From assembly GCF_026262505.1 (NCBI RefSeq), contig NC_067208.1, positions 16,253,962 to 16,317,961 on the forward strand: a DNA stretch of 64,000 nucleotides, read 5' to 3'. Position numbers and translations under genes: made by a program. The number at the start of each line of letters is the position of its first letter. Position 1 is the stretch's first letter. The notes under the pieces are model-generated. The model was not told where the DNA came from. It ran no database searches and saw only the letters and a list, made by a program, of their open reading frames with translations. This DNA is from Trichomonas vaginalis G3 (taxonomy: Eukaryota > Parabasalia > Trichomonadida > Trichomonadidae). Positions 31,989-41,662 of the stretch are shown here, in pieces.

Positions 31989-33555
31989 ATGTACGCCGCT
32001 CAGAATATAACGCCAACAGTTTTGGATGCCATGAACGGAAATGTTTCCGAATGGTATAACGAATGCGACAATGCCATTAGAAGGTCAGAAATAGTTCCTG
32101 GAACTTACGAATATACAACTGCTGTTTCTTATGGAAACGTAGGTGAGTTTGGAGAAGGTTCTTCAACAACAGTAGATATTGCTTGCGACAGGTTTCATAT
32201 TATTTCTATTGACAACTCATTCTTATACGTGGAACAAGACATTGAAATAAAACCTTCTGCCAAGTTGTCTGACAAGAAAGGTTGCAATGGAATTTTCTAT
32301 GTCGGATACCAATATGCTCCAGAAGTTTTCATGGGATATAAGATATATTCTAACTCTGACTTAGTTCAAACAGTAACATGGGCAAACTATGAATGGTTCG
32401 CTTTGAGAAACTCAGTACAACCACAAGCTAGAGAACAAACAGACCAGTATGCAACTATTGAGAAAATAAGAAGACTTGACCCTAACGTTCCAGGAGTTTA
32501 TGTTAACCTTTCTGGACAAACTGCAGCAGCAGTAACCAAAGTAAAACTGAAACTTAGAGTTCCTTTGTCATCTTTCCTCATCTTCAGGTTTTTAAGATAC
32601 TTGCCAAACTGGGCAGGAAAAATTTCTATCGAACTTACTCCAAGCAAAAATAACTTAGTCATTGCACCAACACAAGACCCATTCACTATTACAGACGTAA
32701 AGGGAACAAATCAAACGTCATTCGCCGAATTTTGCAAAGACAAAGTTGACTTAGACTTTGGTTTCTCAAACCTCAACACTGAAGTAAACTATTATTTCAA
32801 TGCTGCTGGAGATGCTTGGGACCCAGTTAAGTTCACATGCGAAAAATTTGAATGCAAGAGAATAGAAAGCAGACTTGCAGTCTATATGTTGGACCCAGAT
32901 ATTTCAAATGCTTTAGCTGCCAAATATATTGCAGTTCCACTTATGTTCCCTATACACCAAATATCTGTCAAAGACTTTGCAGGTGAAGTTGGAAACCAAA
33001 GTGCTGACCCAGGTGCAAGAACAGATATTGCTTTAACAACTGCAATGAAACATGCAGATACTATGTTTGTACTGTTCAGACGAAACTATAAATGACTATT
33101 CTTGTTTCTACAACCCTGGTATTAAATATCATATAAACATAGATGGCAAATATTATCCAAGAGAAGAATATTCTACAGTTGAGGATATGAGGTCATACAA
33201 CTTGACATTAGATGCTATGAACTTTAACAACAACTTCACAACAACCATTAACCCTGAAATGCAAAGTTCTATTATGCCATATGTGAAAGTATGGACTCAT
33301 ACAGGAGGTCAAAAAACTCAATATACAAATGGAGACCGTTCAAACTTTTGGCTTGGCATTCCATTTGCTGACTCAGAAGACTTTATGGGTGGTATTTCAA
33401 CTGTTGGTACAGTTCAAATACAATATACTGGTGACAGAGACGGTCCAGATGAATTGAAAGCAAAGAAGTTTACAAAACCAATAGCACTTTTCACAGAAGA
33501 TGCTCTTTTGAAGATTCGTTCGATGAAACCTGCTGGGGCTCCTCAGATTGGATAA
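31989..33555 (+). pseudogene. Major capsid protein, double jelly-roll (broken)
   Basis: Fossil capsid gene, about one break. It shares the layout of the capsid at 8221-9768: GYKIYSNSDLVQTVTWANYE in the first barrel, the barrel-closing LKLRVPLSSFLIFRFLRYLP, and a second half with DTMFVLFRRNYK and GIPFADSEDFMGG. The N-terminus differs from that of Polinton A, so the two capsids belong to separate lineages. Confidence 0.85.
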
Positions 33556-33909
33556 CGACAGCTTCCATCGAGCAGATTTTGGCAGCAGGTCAGTAAGTTG
33601 TTCTTGAACTGACTTCTCTCCGTCAAATATTGACAGTACGCCAGTTTTGACATAATATTGTATTATAAACTTTCCTTTAGTAATATCTGTAAGTTTTGAA
33701 GTTATATTTTTGTCTGCTTCAAGAACTTTCACCATTTCAGTTATACCAACTTTCTTTGCTTTATGAAAATATTTAGGTTCAGCAAAGACTGCTATTCTAT
33801 AACATTTTCCATTGTTTGTGTAAAGAACTATTCTGTCAATGTATTTGTATTGTTTGTGAGTATAAACTATGCTCTGCTTCAATTCAATAAGATATCCGAA
33901 TACGTCCAT
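33556..33909 (-). CDS. Small element protein, unknown
   Basis: A minus-strand frame starting MDVFGYLIELKQSIVYTHKQ, with a beta-rich part (YIDRIVLYTNNGKCYRIAVF) and KFIIQYYVKTGVLSIFDGE. The frame stays open into the antisense of the capsid gene down to 33397, so its true end is uncertain. Function is unknown. It is divergent from the next gene with an 18-bp spacer. Confidence 0.5.
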
Positions 33910-33927
33910 CTTTTTATTCTAAGTAAA
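33910..33927. promoter_or_regulatory. 18-bp divergent spacer
   Basis: CTTTTTATTCTAAGTAAA fills the whole space between the start codons of the flanking genes. It contains the TTTTTATTC box seen before many element genes. Confidence 0.55.
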
Positions 33928-34506
33928 ATGTCATTTCCGAAAAATAGAAGCGTGAGTGTTTCAAAAGGTTTAATGGCGGTGGCAGATGTGAAGTTAAATT
34001 CACCAACTCAAACAAACAGTCAAAGTGTTATTGTCAATGTCAAAGACAGAGATGTTGAAGTGGGGAAACCATACGAAGACGAAGATGGTATAACAATTGT
34101 TCCTGTAAAAGAACCAACATATCCTGAAGTTACCAGAGACTTAAGTTCTGTTGCAGATATTCGAAACGACTACCAACAACTGAAAGACAAACTTCAAACT
34201 CAGGAGAAGATTTGTCAAGCTTTAAGTATAATGTTAAACTTGGTCGAACACAACCCTGTAAAAGTGAACTCATATGTCATTGCACCTCATGAAGTTTTGA
34301 AAGAACTATTGAAACTTTTGACAGAGGCAGACGATATAAACATCAAAGAAATAGAACCTGACATTGGTTGCTGTGGTGTTTCATATAATGTCATTGACAA
34401 GATATACGTTATGAAAGGAGGTGAAACGTTGAACTTAAAGTATAGTTTCCCAGACGTTATAAAAATATTTGACGACCACAACATTTCATTAAAGTTTATT
34501 TGCTAA
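33928..34506 (+). CDS. CCG-motif element protein
   Basis: A 192-residue protein beginning MSFPKNRSVSVSKGLMA. The middle is a coiled coil (NDYQQLKDKLQTQEKICQAL). The C-terminal domain, PDIGCCGVSYNVIDKIYVMK preceded by a HEVLKELLKLLTEADDINIK segment, lines up with FIDDEVSCCGTVAKINPIKD in the Polinton C gene at 56542-57212, including the CCG triplet. It looks whole. Unknown function; shared place next to the penton-like gene suggests a virion or assembly role. Confidence 0.6.
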   Translation: MSFPKNRSVSVSKGLMAVADVKLNSPTQTNSQSVIVNVKDRDVEVGKPYEDEDGITIVPVKEPTYPEVTRDLSSVADIRNDYQQLKDKLQTQEKICQALSIMLNLVEHNPVKVNSYVIAPHEVLKELLKLLTEADDINIKEIEPDIGCCGVSYNVIDKIYVMKGGETLNLKYSFPDVIKIFDDHNISLKFIC

Positions 34507-34510
34507 GTAA

Positions 34511-35309
34511 ATGGCAGAAGACATAATGGTTTATACTATTACGACTAAAAACCCTGAGTCATATAATTCTATAACAACAAACTTACAAAGTCCTCAAGGA
34601 CGATATTGTAAACTAACCTTAAACACAATGACGACTAAAGCCTGTTTTGCTCTTTTGACACCAGAAGACTTTATTGTTGTGAATGGTAAAAAATACTCCT
34701 TTGAAGATACTTACTCAGATATACCACCAACAGGTTTTGTTGACTTATTTAATACTTTAAGTACGGGTGTAACATGTGCTGCAACTAGAGCAGGTTTCAT
34801 TATGTTTGGATGTCCGACTGAGTTTACTATAAACGATATGAGCTATAATACAAAACTTATTTCTGGTTTTTACTACCAACAGTTTCCTATAACAGGAAAA
34901 GGTGTCATACAAGGAATGTCTATTCCATTGACATTAAGCACCACCAATCTTATATATTGTTTCAAACTTAGGTTCAAAGTGTTATTCGAATGTCGACAGA
35001 AACTATTATGACCAAAAGATACTTATGCGTATAAACAATACTTTCTCTGCTGGTTTGCCTATTGTTCATTCGAATGCAGAATTTTCAACCTTAGTGAACT
35101 CAAACACTTTGGCAAGTATAACGTTGACATTAGTTGACGCAAACTTTGTTCCTGTAAAACTTTTATGTCCTATGTATTTGTCAATGACGGCAGAAAGTTT
35201 CGAATTGGAAGATGCAACTGGTGAAAGTATTGTATTACAAGAACAACTTCAACAACAAATAGCTCAAGAACAACAAATGCAACAAATGGAACAACAAAGT
35301 CAAGAATAA
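34511..35309 (+). pseudogene. Penton-like minor capsid gene (broken)
   Basis: Fossil gene, about one break. It is beta-rich, starting MAEDIMVYTITTKNPESYN. The C-terminal part has LASITLTLVDANFVPVKLL, the closing-strand pattern of Polinton minor capsid proteins, then a glutamine-rich tail (QEQLQQQIAQEQQMQQ). It starts 4 bp after the CCG-motif gene; the same order (CCG-motif gene, penton-like gene) occurs in Polinton C. Confidence 0.65.
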
Positions 35310-35342
35310 AAAAAATATTATTTTTTTTTTATTTTTATAAAA

Positions 35343-36579
35343 ATGTACAGAATAGATGTTTCAGATTTTTATGACTTCCAAGCATTCAGAAATATGTGTC
35401 CATTTCGAGACTATAACAAAGCAGTCGAGAATTTGAAACGTTTAGTCATTTATGTTGACTCTGCCCCAGAATGTTATGTCATGAAAGAAATGGGATGTTG
35501 TCTTTAACAAACCAAGAGCAACAATAGTGTCTGAACAAGAATGTAGACAGAAACTTAAGAAAATAAAAGTTGTACAAGTTGGCATGAAGATGTTAGATGC
35601 TTGGGATATCTTATTGTCAAAACTTGAAGATTTTTCAGTTCGTGGTATAAAGTTTTATACACCTTCTCCAAACTTCTATTCTATCTTCACTGGATATAAA
35701 TACGAACAAGTAGAATGGAAAGAAAATATTATAGAAGCTTGGTTAGACCATGTCAAAGAAATTATATGCAATGGAAACGAAAAGGTTTATGAGTATATCT
35801 TATGTTGGTTTGCAAACATCTTACAACATCCAAGTGCTAAAAATGAAACTGCTCTCATTATAATTGGAAAACAAGGAACTGGTAAGAATACTTTCTTTAC
35901 AGATATTTTGTGCAAACTGTTAGAAGGTTATTCGAACCCTAATATGACAAACTTAGAAAACATCTGCGGTAAATTTAACTCTTCAATTGAGAATATGAAA
36001 CTTATAGTTTGCAATGAACTTCAAAGTATAGATACAACAAAAGTTTTGAACTCAGATGCTTTGAAGAGTCTTATAACAGACAAAGTTGGAGTTGTTGAAA
36101 GAAAATATAAAGACCAAAGAGTTTGTGAAAATGTTGCAAACTTCATTATGGTTTCAAACAATGCTGTTCCGATGAAGTTAGAAAGTTCTGACAGAAGATA
36201 TGTAGTTGTCAGAACGTCAGAAGCTCATATGCAAGATACAGAATATTTTGACGCTTTGTCAGAATATTTGACACCTGAGTTTTACAACCATTTGTTTTCA
36301 TACTTTATGACATTAGATATTTCAAAGTTCAATCCAAGACAAATTCCACATACCGAAGAGAGACAAACATTGTTAGAAGCAAACAAGAGTGTATATGAAC
36401 TGTTCGTAGATGAAACTGACTTTGTGTCATTAGATGAAAGGTCATTGTACGATTCGTATAAACAATATTGTCAAGAGTATGGTTATATGCCAGCGTCTAA
36501 ACGAACATTCTTGGCAAATGTCAAAAGTCTTTTAGATGTTCAGAATGGTGTATATACAAAGAAAAATTTTTCTGAGTAA
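35343..36579 (+). pseudogene. SF3-type / DUF5906 helicase (broken)
   Basis: Fossil gene, about one break near the N-terminal part. The main domain has a Walker A IIIGKQGTGKNTF, a Walker B-type KLIVCNELQS, a sensor-like NFIMVSNNAVPMKLE and an arginine finger-like SSDRRYVVVR. This is the order of D5-like superfamily 3 / DUF5906 helicases of virophages, phages and large DNA viruses. It would unwind DNA during element replication. Most described Polintons rely on the polymerase alone, so this is an addition. Confidence 0.82.
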
Positions 36580-36615
36580 ATTTTAAAAAAAATATTTTTT
36601 TATCCGATAGAAAAG

Positions 36616-37035
36616 ATGACGAAATATATTTCAGTAAACAAGTACATGTCAGGACTTAAAGAAGAACTAGACCCATTCACATATTTGAATGTTTACTTCT
36701 ACCATTTTGAAAAGTCTTCATTCAGCAAAGTTTGGAACATCGAACCAGTTAAGTTTGCTATTGTGACTAAAAATGGTGCGAAATTTGAAGACTTAGACAT
36801 AGAAGGTTTGTTAACAGTCAAAGAAAGTTTTGACAGAAGGTTCTCAAACCTTAAAGAAGGCAAAGCATACAAACTTGTTATACCTTATGAACCAAAGAAG
36901 ACAGACGACTATGAATATTATGAGTCTAAAGTTGTAGAAGTTCAAGGTAAATTGGGTAAAAAGCTATTAGAGTCTAAGCCAGTGTTTACTCCTAAAGAGG
37001 AAGAGAACATTGACATTGACCCAGAAATGTTCTAA
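36616..37035 (+). CDS. Small protein with acidic tail next to helicase
   Basis: A 139-residue protein that looks whole. It is beta-rich (EPVKFAIVTKNGAKFEDLDI, KAYKLVIPYEP) with an acidic end NIDIDPEMF. The acidic C-terminus closed by Phe is like that of single-stranded DNA-binding proteins of the T7 gp2.5 kind, and the gene directly follows the helicase. The fold itself is not recognised, so a single-stranded DNA-binding role is inference. Its start follows a TTTTTTTATCCGA box. Confidence 0.5.
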   Translation: MTKYISVNKYMSGLKEELDPFTYLNVYFYHFEKSSFSKVWNIEPVKFAIVTKNGAKFEDLDIEGLLTVKESFDRRFSNLKEGKAYKLVIPYEPKKTDDYEYYESKVVEVQGKLGKKLLESKPVFTPKEEENIDIDPEMF

Positions 37036-37051
37036 AAATAAAATTTTATTT

Positions 37052-37503
37052 TTACATGTCAAATTTCTTTTTCTCTGGAACTGGTTCAGGTTCTTTCTTC
37101 TCTTCTTCTTTTTTCTCTCTTTTCTTTCTTCTTCTTTTCTGGTGGTGAGACGTCAAATTTCTCAGAACCATATTTATGTAAAAGTTCTTTGTCCTTTAAT
37201 AGCTCATCTATTCTGTTTTCTATTTCATCTTCAAGAACAGCGCATGTGTCTTCTTTGCATTCTAAGAACTTTTGTTGGACTTCATCTTTCCAATCGGCGT
37301 CATCTCTGTCAACAAGTCTGTCATTGACAAATTTTAAGACTGCTCTTTGTAATGTTTTATGGTTCTTGTCATATTCCCAGAAACAGAACTTTAGAACAAA
37401 TTCACCTTTCTTGTTTACACTATGTAAGATTTTATGGTCGACAGATGTTTTGCTGTCGAAAAGCTTGTCTCGAATATAGATAGCGAAATCGCTAGAACAT
37501 TTT
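37052..37503 (-). pseudogene. Small lysine-rich element protein (remnant)
   Basis: Fossil minus-strand frame without a clear start codon, about one break. Readable parts are DFAIYIRDKLFDSKTSVDHK, FVLKFCFWEYDKNHKTLQ and DWKDEVQQKFLECKED. A lysine/glutamate-rich tail ends in PVPEKKKFDM. It is convergent with the gene before it and divergent from the ATPase. No family recognised. Confidence 0.45.
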
Positions 37504-37536
37504 CTAAAAGATAAAAATTTTAATTTTTCTAAAAAT

Positions 37537-38416
37537 ATGTTAGAAAAAAGTTTGCTGACATTGACAAGAAATTTGAGAATGTTTTAAACAAGAACAAGAG
37601 GAAGTTAGAAAATGCTCAGATAAAGCCTATACATGACAAGTTCTTATTTGCTCAGAATGGTATATAACAGGTCTAATTGCACCACCTGGGTCGGGTAAGA
37701 CTTTCACTTATCTTAAAATGGCTGCACAGCAACAAGAACTAGATGAGAAGAACCCATTCTATGAGTTAGTTGTTATTTGTAGTACTTCTGGTCAATTTGA
37801 CCAAACCGTCAATTCGTTCAAAGATATTATAAAGAAGTCTAAGTTAGTATGTATAAAGGATACTGAGTTGTTAGATTGGATAAAGAAGTACCAAAGAAGA
37901 GTTTTGAAGTATAATGCTATAAATGAGTATATAAATTCTAAGTTTAAAGACCCAAATGAGGAAATGCAGAGAATATTAGAGAAGAAACACTTCAGAAACA
38001 AACAGAAAGAGATAGAATACATTTCGAAGAAATTGCAATCTTACGATTGGAAGACTTACCCTCATAGATGTCTTCTTATCTTAGATGATTTCGCCTCTCA
38101 TCCTTTGTTAAAGAACAGAGAACAAGATATGTGTCGAATTCTTAAGAAGCTCAGACACTTTAACATCTCAGTTGTCATTGTGTACAGACAGCAAAGAGTT
38201 TTAAGTAAGGATGTTAAAAGAATACTTACTGACATAATACTTTTCCCCGGATTGTCCGAAGACGATTTCATGGAACTTATGAAAGAGTCCATGGCAGGTA
38301 AGTTTGACAGACATGAACTATGGGAGAAGTATAAAGTCATACAAGACCCTCATACTTCTTTCAGAATTCATATCTACGCGAAACAAAGTTCAAATTGTAA
38401 AAAGTCAATAAAATAA
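37537..38416 (+). pseudogene. Genome-packaging ATPase, FtsK/HerA type (broken)
   Basis: Fossil gene, about one break. Walker A is IAPPGSGKTFTYL; the arm LVVICSTSGQFDQTV follows; Walker B is CLLILDDFASHP; then a sensor-like region NISVVIVYRQQRVLSKDVKR. This is the usual layout of Polinton and nucleocytoplasmic virus A32-like packaging ATPases, which pump DNA into the capsid. The length is slightly over 290 codons, as usual for Polintons. Confidence 0.85.
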
Positions 38417-38460
38417 AGAGTTCATCTACCCTACTTGTTTGAAGTTGTCAAAATACTCTG

Positions 38461-39267
38461 TTATTTTTCTTTCAGTAGCGGTAAGTCTTCTTTGAAGGTA
38501 AGTATTGTACAACCTTTCATATCATAGTGTGTTTGAGGTAACGTATCTTGAACTATTTGTTTCACATCTTCATTTGGAGTCATTGAAATCGGTAAGTTTT
38601 CGCGATAGAACCAATTTCTGTCAGATTTGTAAATCTTAGCAAGGTCGTAAAAGCTTTTGTTGTTTCTTCTGACTAAATGCAACATAACCATATCTTTATC
38701 TTCTTCTTTCTCCAACTCTTCAGTATAAATCATATACTTATAACTCTTTTCCTTTCCTTTTGGTACCGAACGTGGTATTCTTTTCTGAATGCTTTTGTCT
38801 TTTGCTTCAAGCTTGTTTTCCATCTCTTCACGTTCTTGTCTATGAATTTCGTCAAGAAGTTTGTAAACATGCCATGAATGGCGAGCTGAAGCCCACATTG
38901 CAACAGCATTTACAAGAAGTCTATGTACATAATATCCTCTCAAACCGTTTGGCAATTTTTCACGATTTTCATAGAGTTTTGGCGAGTAAGATTTTTTACT
39001 TACTCGCTTTGCTTCGTCAATGGTTTCAGAAAAAAGTATGTCTCGCTGTGCTTCATTTAATAGTTCAATAGTGCTTTGGTTCCTAAACCAGTCTTGTGGT
39101 TTCTTATTGTCGGGTGCAAAACATGCTGTCAAAATACTTTGCATTTGGTACATATCGTCTTTGACCGAACGAATTAGACGCAATTGTTTGTTATATTGTA
39201 TCCATTCATATTCTTCATTTATAGCTTCATGGACTATAACTGTTGTTGTGTTCTCTGTTGTTGACAT
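38461..39267 (-). CDS. KilA-N domain protein (paralogue of 1014-1841)
   Basis: 268 residues. The N-terminal MSTTENTTTVIVHEAINEEY and the C-terminal KSYKYMIYTEELEKEEDKDM domain are nearly identical to the Polinton A gene. The KilA-N middle (QDWFRNQSTIELLNEAQRDI to GLRGYYVHRLLVNAVAMWAS) differs much more, so middles have been exchanged or evolve faster. The start is preceded by TTTTTTATCCGGAATATAAA. The gene looks whole except that the last codons differ from the paralogue. Likely DNA-binding. Confidence 0.75.
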   Translation of the reverse strand: MSTTENTTTVIVHEAINEEYEWIQYNKQLRLIRSVKDDMYQMQSILTACFAPDNKKPQDWFRNQSTIELLNEAQRDILFSETIDEAKRVSKKSYSPKLYENREKLPNGLRGYYVHRLLVNAVAMWASARHSWHVYKLLDEIHRQEREEMENKLEAKDKSIQKRIPRSVPKGKEKSYKYMIYTEELEKEEDKDMVMLHLVRRNNKSFYDLAKIYKSDRNWFYRENLPISMTPNEDVKQIVQDTLPQTHYDMKGCTILTFKEDLPLLKEK

Positions 39268-39385
39268 ATCTGTCTTTATATTCCGGATAAAAAATATTTT
39301 ATAAAAAACTAACTTTATTTTTTTTTAAGTTTGGTCATCCTTCACGGTATGACAAATATACTATATTTTACTTAAAAATATGCAA

Positions 39386-39460
39386 GCGGCTCATAGCTCA
39401 GTGGTATGGGCTACCTCGTTAAAGGCGTCGAAGACCTCGGTTCAAATCCTGATTCGCGCA
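39386..39460 (+). tRNA. tRNA-like sequence with A and B boxes (isotype unresolved)
   Basis: 75 bases contain a consensus-like A box (TAGCTCAGTGG) with a good D-stem (GCTC/GGGC), a B box (GGTTCAAATCC), and a run of seven T just after the 3' end. The acceptor stem pairs poorly and the T stem has mismatches. The anticodon arm does not fold in a standard 5-bp/7-nt form; CGTTAA sits where the anticodon loop would be. It is best read as a degenerate or divergent tRNA-like gene with RNA polymerase III signals, lying outside all coding frames of Polinton B. Confidence 0.45.
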
Positions 39461-39499
39461 GGTTTTTTTCCTTTTATGCAGTGAAATTTCATGTACATA

Positions 39500-39679
39500 G
39501 GTTACTTTGGTGTTAGACCCTAGTGAAGAAAATAGAACGATATAAGTTTACATTTGTAAGGTTACTTTGGTGTTAGACCCTAGTGAAGAAAATAGAACGA
39601 TATAAGTTTACATTTGTAAGGTTACTTTGGTGTTAGACCCTAGTGAAGAAAATAGAACGATATAAGTTTACATTTGTAA
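39500..39679 (+). repeat. Perfect tandem repeat, 3 x 60 bp
   Basis: Three identical copies of a 60-bp unit containing GTTACTTTGGTGTTAGACCC and GAAGAAAATAGAACGATATA. There is no open frame through it. It begins 40 bp after the tRNA-like sequence. Confidence 0.92.
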
Positions 39680-39696
39680 AGTTAGACGATAAAAAT

Positions 39697-39957
39697 CTCT
39701 GCTACTGTCAGTAAAAGTACTGCTACTGTCAGTAAAAGTACTGCTACTGTCAGTAAAAGTACTGCTAATGTCAGTAAAAAGGAAAATTTGAGAGGGTTTT
39801 CGACGATAAAGTACTGCTACTGTCAGTAAAAATCTCTGCTACTGTCAGTAAAAGTACTGCTACTGTCAGTAAAAGTACTGCTACTGTCAGTAAAAGTACT
39901 GCTACTGTCAGTAAAAATACTGCTACTGTCAGTAAAAGTACTGCTAATGTCAGTAGC
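39697..39957 (+). repeat. 21-bp microrepeat array (left copy)
   Basis: About ten units of CTGCTACTGTCAGTAAAAGT, period 21, with one interruption carrying GGAAAATTTGAGAGGGTTTT and GACGATAAAG. The array, including the interruption, recurs in inverted form at 42990-43250. Each unit holds CTACTGTCAGTA, close to a palindrome. Confidence 0.88.
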
Positions 39958-39958
39958 A

Positions 39959-40064
39959 ATGGTCGAAGTCGAACCTACCGACGAGGCAATTTACCTAATT
40001 GAAATTAACGAGCTTGTTAAAGACTTCCTCAGGCAGAATGTAAAAGGCAAGCTTGTTAACGGTT
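39959..40064 (+). pseudogene. Duplicated 5' end of the gene at 43251
   Basis: 106 bp match the start of the 102-residue gene at 43251-43559 with about one mismatch (MVEVEPTDEAIYLIEINELV). The rest of the gene is absent. Both copies directly follow a 21-bp repeat array. Confidence 0.85.
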
Positions 40065-40078
40065 AGAAACCGTATAGA

Positions 40079-40735
40079 ACCTTCATTTTTTTCCTCAAAA
40101 ATAATGTTTATGTTAGAATATTAGAAAATAACATTTTTTCTAACATAAACGTTTCACATGGTAAACGTTATTTTTGGAATTTTGTGAAAACTCAACGGTT
40201 TGACACATGCCCTAAAAATTATTTTACTCAGAATTTTGTTGCTGAATTCAATAAAAATAATGTTTAGGTGAAGAGGTGAGATTTCACCTGTTTTTTCACC
40301 TAATTTTTCACCTCAGTTATTTTACAAGCGTTTTACATGGTAAACGTTATTTTTGGAATTTTGTGAAAACTCAACGGTTTGACACATGCCATATGCCATT
40401 TTACTCAGAATTTTGTGCTGAATTCAGCAAAAATAATGTTTAGGTGAAGAGGTGAGATTTCACCTGTTTTCTAACCTCTTTTCTAACATGGTCCAAAACA
40501 CACAAAACTCATGAATTTTCGTGAATTTCCTTAAGATAGAAAAAATATATTTTATGTTAGCATGTTAGATCTAACACGTTTTCTCACCTCTTTTCTAACA
40601 TGGTCTAAAACACACAAAACTCATGAATTTTCGTGAATTTCCTTAAGATAGAAAAAATAATGTTTAGGTGAAGAGGTGAGATCTCACCCATTTTTTCACC
40701 CGTTTTCTCACCTGTTTTTTCACAAGCGTTTTACA
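40079..40735. repeat. Cluster of palindromic boxes and duplicated blocks
   Basis: No genes. Duplicated blocks include ACATGGTAAACGTTATTTTT with GGAATTTTGTGAAAACTCAA (twice) and CATGAATTTTCGTGAATTTC with CTTAAGATAGAAAAAATA (twice). Palindromes: AGGTGAGATTTCACCT (40274-40289, 40450-40465), GTTAGATCTAAC (40564-40575) and GGTGAGATCTCACC (40675-40688). They resemble operator or origin-like arrays; function unproven. Confidence 0.8.
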
Positions 40736-41055
40736 TGAATTGTACGATGTATATTTGAAATCCTAAACAGTTTTGTAGCTTCTATTTCTTCTTTTAGTAC
40801 ATCGAATGTTTTAACTATGCCGAAGGTTTCTTTATACTTCTTCTTGACGTCAGATAATAGGAAATCGTCAGCAGTTGGATAGTTTTTGTTCAGAAATGCT
40901 AACATGTCCATTTTATCTTCTGCTGGCTTTTCTGCTTCTTTCTTTAAGTCTGCATAGTCGTTTCTCATTCTTTTTATCTCTTTGATGGAGTAGTTATATT
41001 TCCTAATTGCTGCCTTACATTTTGAACATTGCGGGTTCATTTTTGCGTTATACAT
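40720..41055 (-). CDS. Conserved Maverick protein with paired cysteines
   Basis: A 111-residue protein. N-terminal NPQCSKCKAAIRKYN contains a CxxC pair that could bind zinc. A helical charged part follows, then NYPTADDFLLSDVKKKYKET. Polinton A carries the same C-terminal half at 1-169. In both it abuts palindromic boxes. Function unknown. Confidence 0.6.
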   Translation of the reverse strand: MYNAKMNPQCSKCKAAIRKYNYSIKEIKRMRNDYADLKKEAEKPAEDKMDMLAFLNKNYPTADDFLLSDVKKKYKETFGIVKTFDVLKEEIEATKLFRISNIHRTIHVKRL

Positions 41056-41069
41056 TGAAATAAAACCAG

Positions 41070-41659
41070 CTAAACAACTAAAGCGTCAATTGCTCTCTTC
41101 ATCTCAAACATAGCGGGTCTTATTTGTTTGTTCCATACTTTTGCCTTTCTATCTTTATCTCTTATTTCCCAAACACATTCAGCAACTAACGAAACAAAGT
41201 TGTCGTAGGTCTTAAATTCTTCAGATTTATATATGTCAGAAACATTTCTTATTATACCATATCGCAATCTTTGTCCATAACCTTATGGTTGCAATGAAAA
41301 CCAAGGAATTCATAATTTACCTTTCGTATGAATTTCTTAATTTCTACTGAGTCAGTTGGTTTCACTTCAATTTCGTCGAATTCAGGAATAGTGAGTTTTT
41401 GTTGTTGGATTTCAGGTAGTTTAGGCAAATGGTCAATAATGTCCTGCATTTCATAAAGATATTCTTCATTTTCTTCATCCTGTGCGGTACAGTCTAAATT
41501 ACTTGTTAAAAGTTCTTGCTTTATCTTCTGGATTTCTGTTTCAAAAGTATATGAAGAAGGAATGAAGCTTTTCATTTCTACCAACATTGACGTAGGATTC
41601 ATGACTAACGAGTTTGGTGCTGTTGTTTGAATTGTTGTTGTGCCGATTGTTGAAATCAT
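41070..41659 (-). pseudogene. Unrecognised element gene (possibly broken)
   Basis: About 190 codons in two overlapping frames, so either two genes or one broken gene. The N-terminal part begins MISTIGTTTIQTTAPNSLVM and is acidic in the middle (DEENEEYLYEMQDIIDHLP). The C-terminal part has DNFVSLVAECVWEIRDKDRK. No family recognised. It is cotranscribed with the gene at 40720-41055, with the start just before a palindromic-box region. Confidence 0.5.
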
Positions 41660-41662
41660 ATC

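Noticed and set aside
39386-39460. Confident tRNA-Asn (GTT) call
   Set aside because: The anticodon loop does not fold with standard stem lengths and the acceptor pairs poorly, so no isotype is given.
39500-39957. Possible CRISPR array
   Set aside because: The 60-bp copies are contiguous and identical with no spacers, and the 21-bp units have no unique spacers; the setting is eukaryotic.
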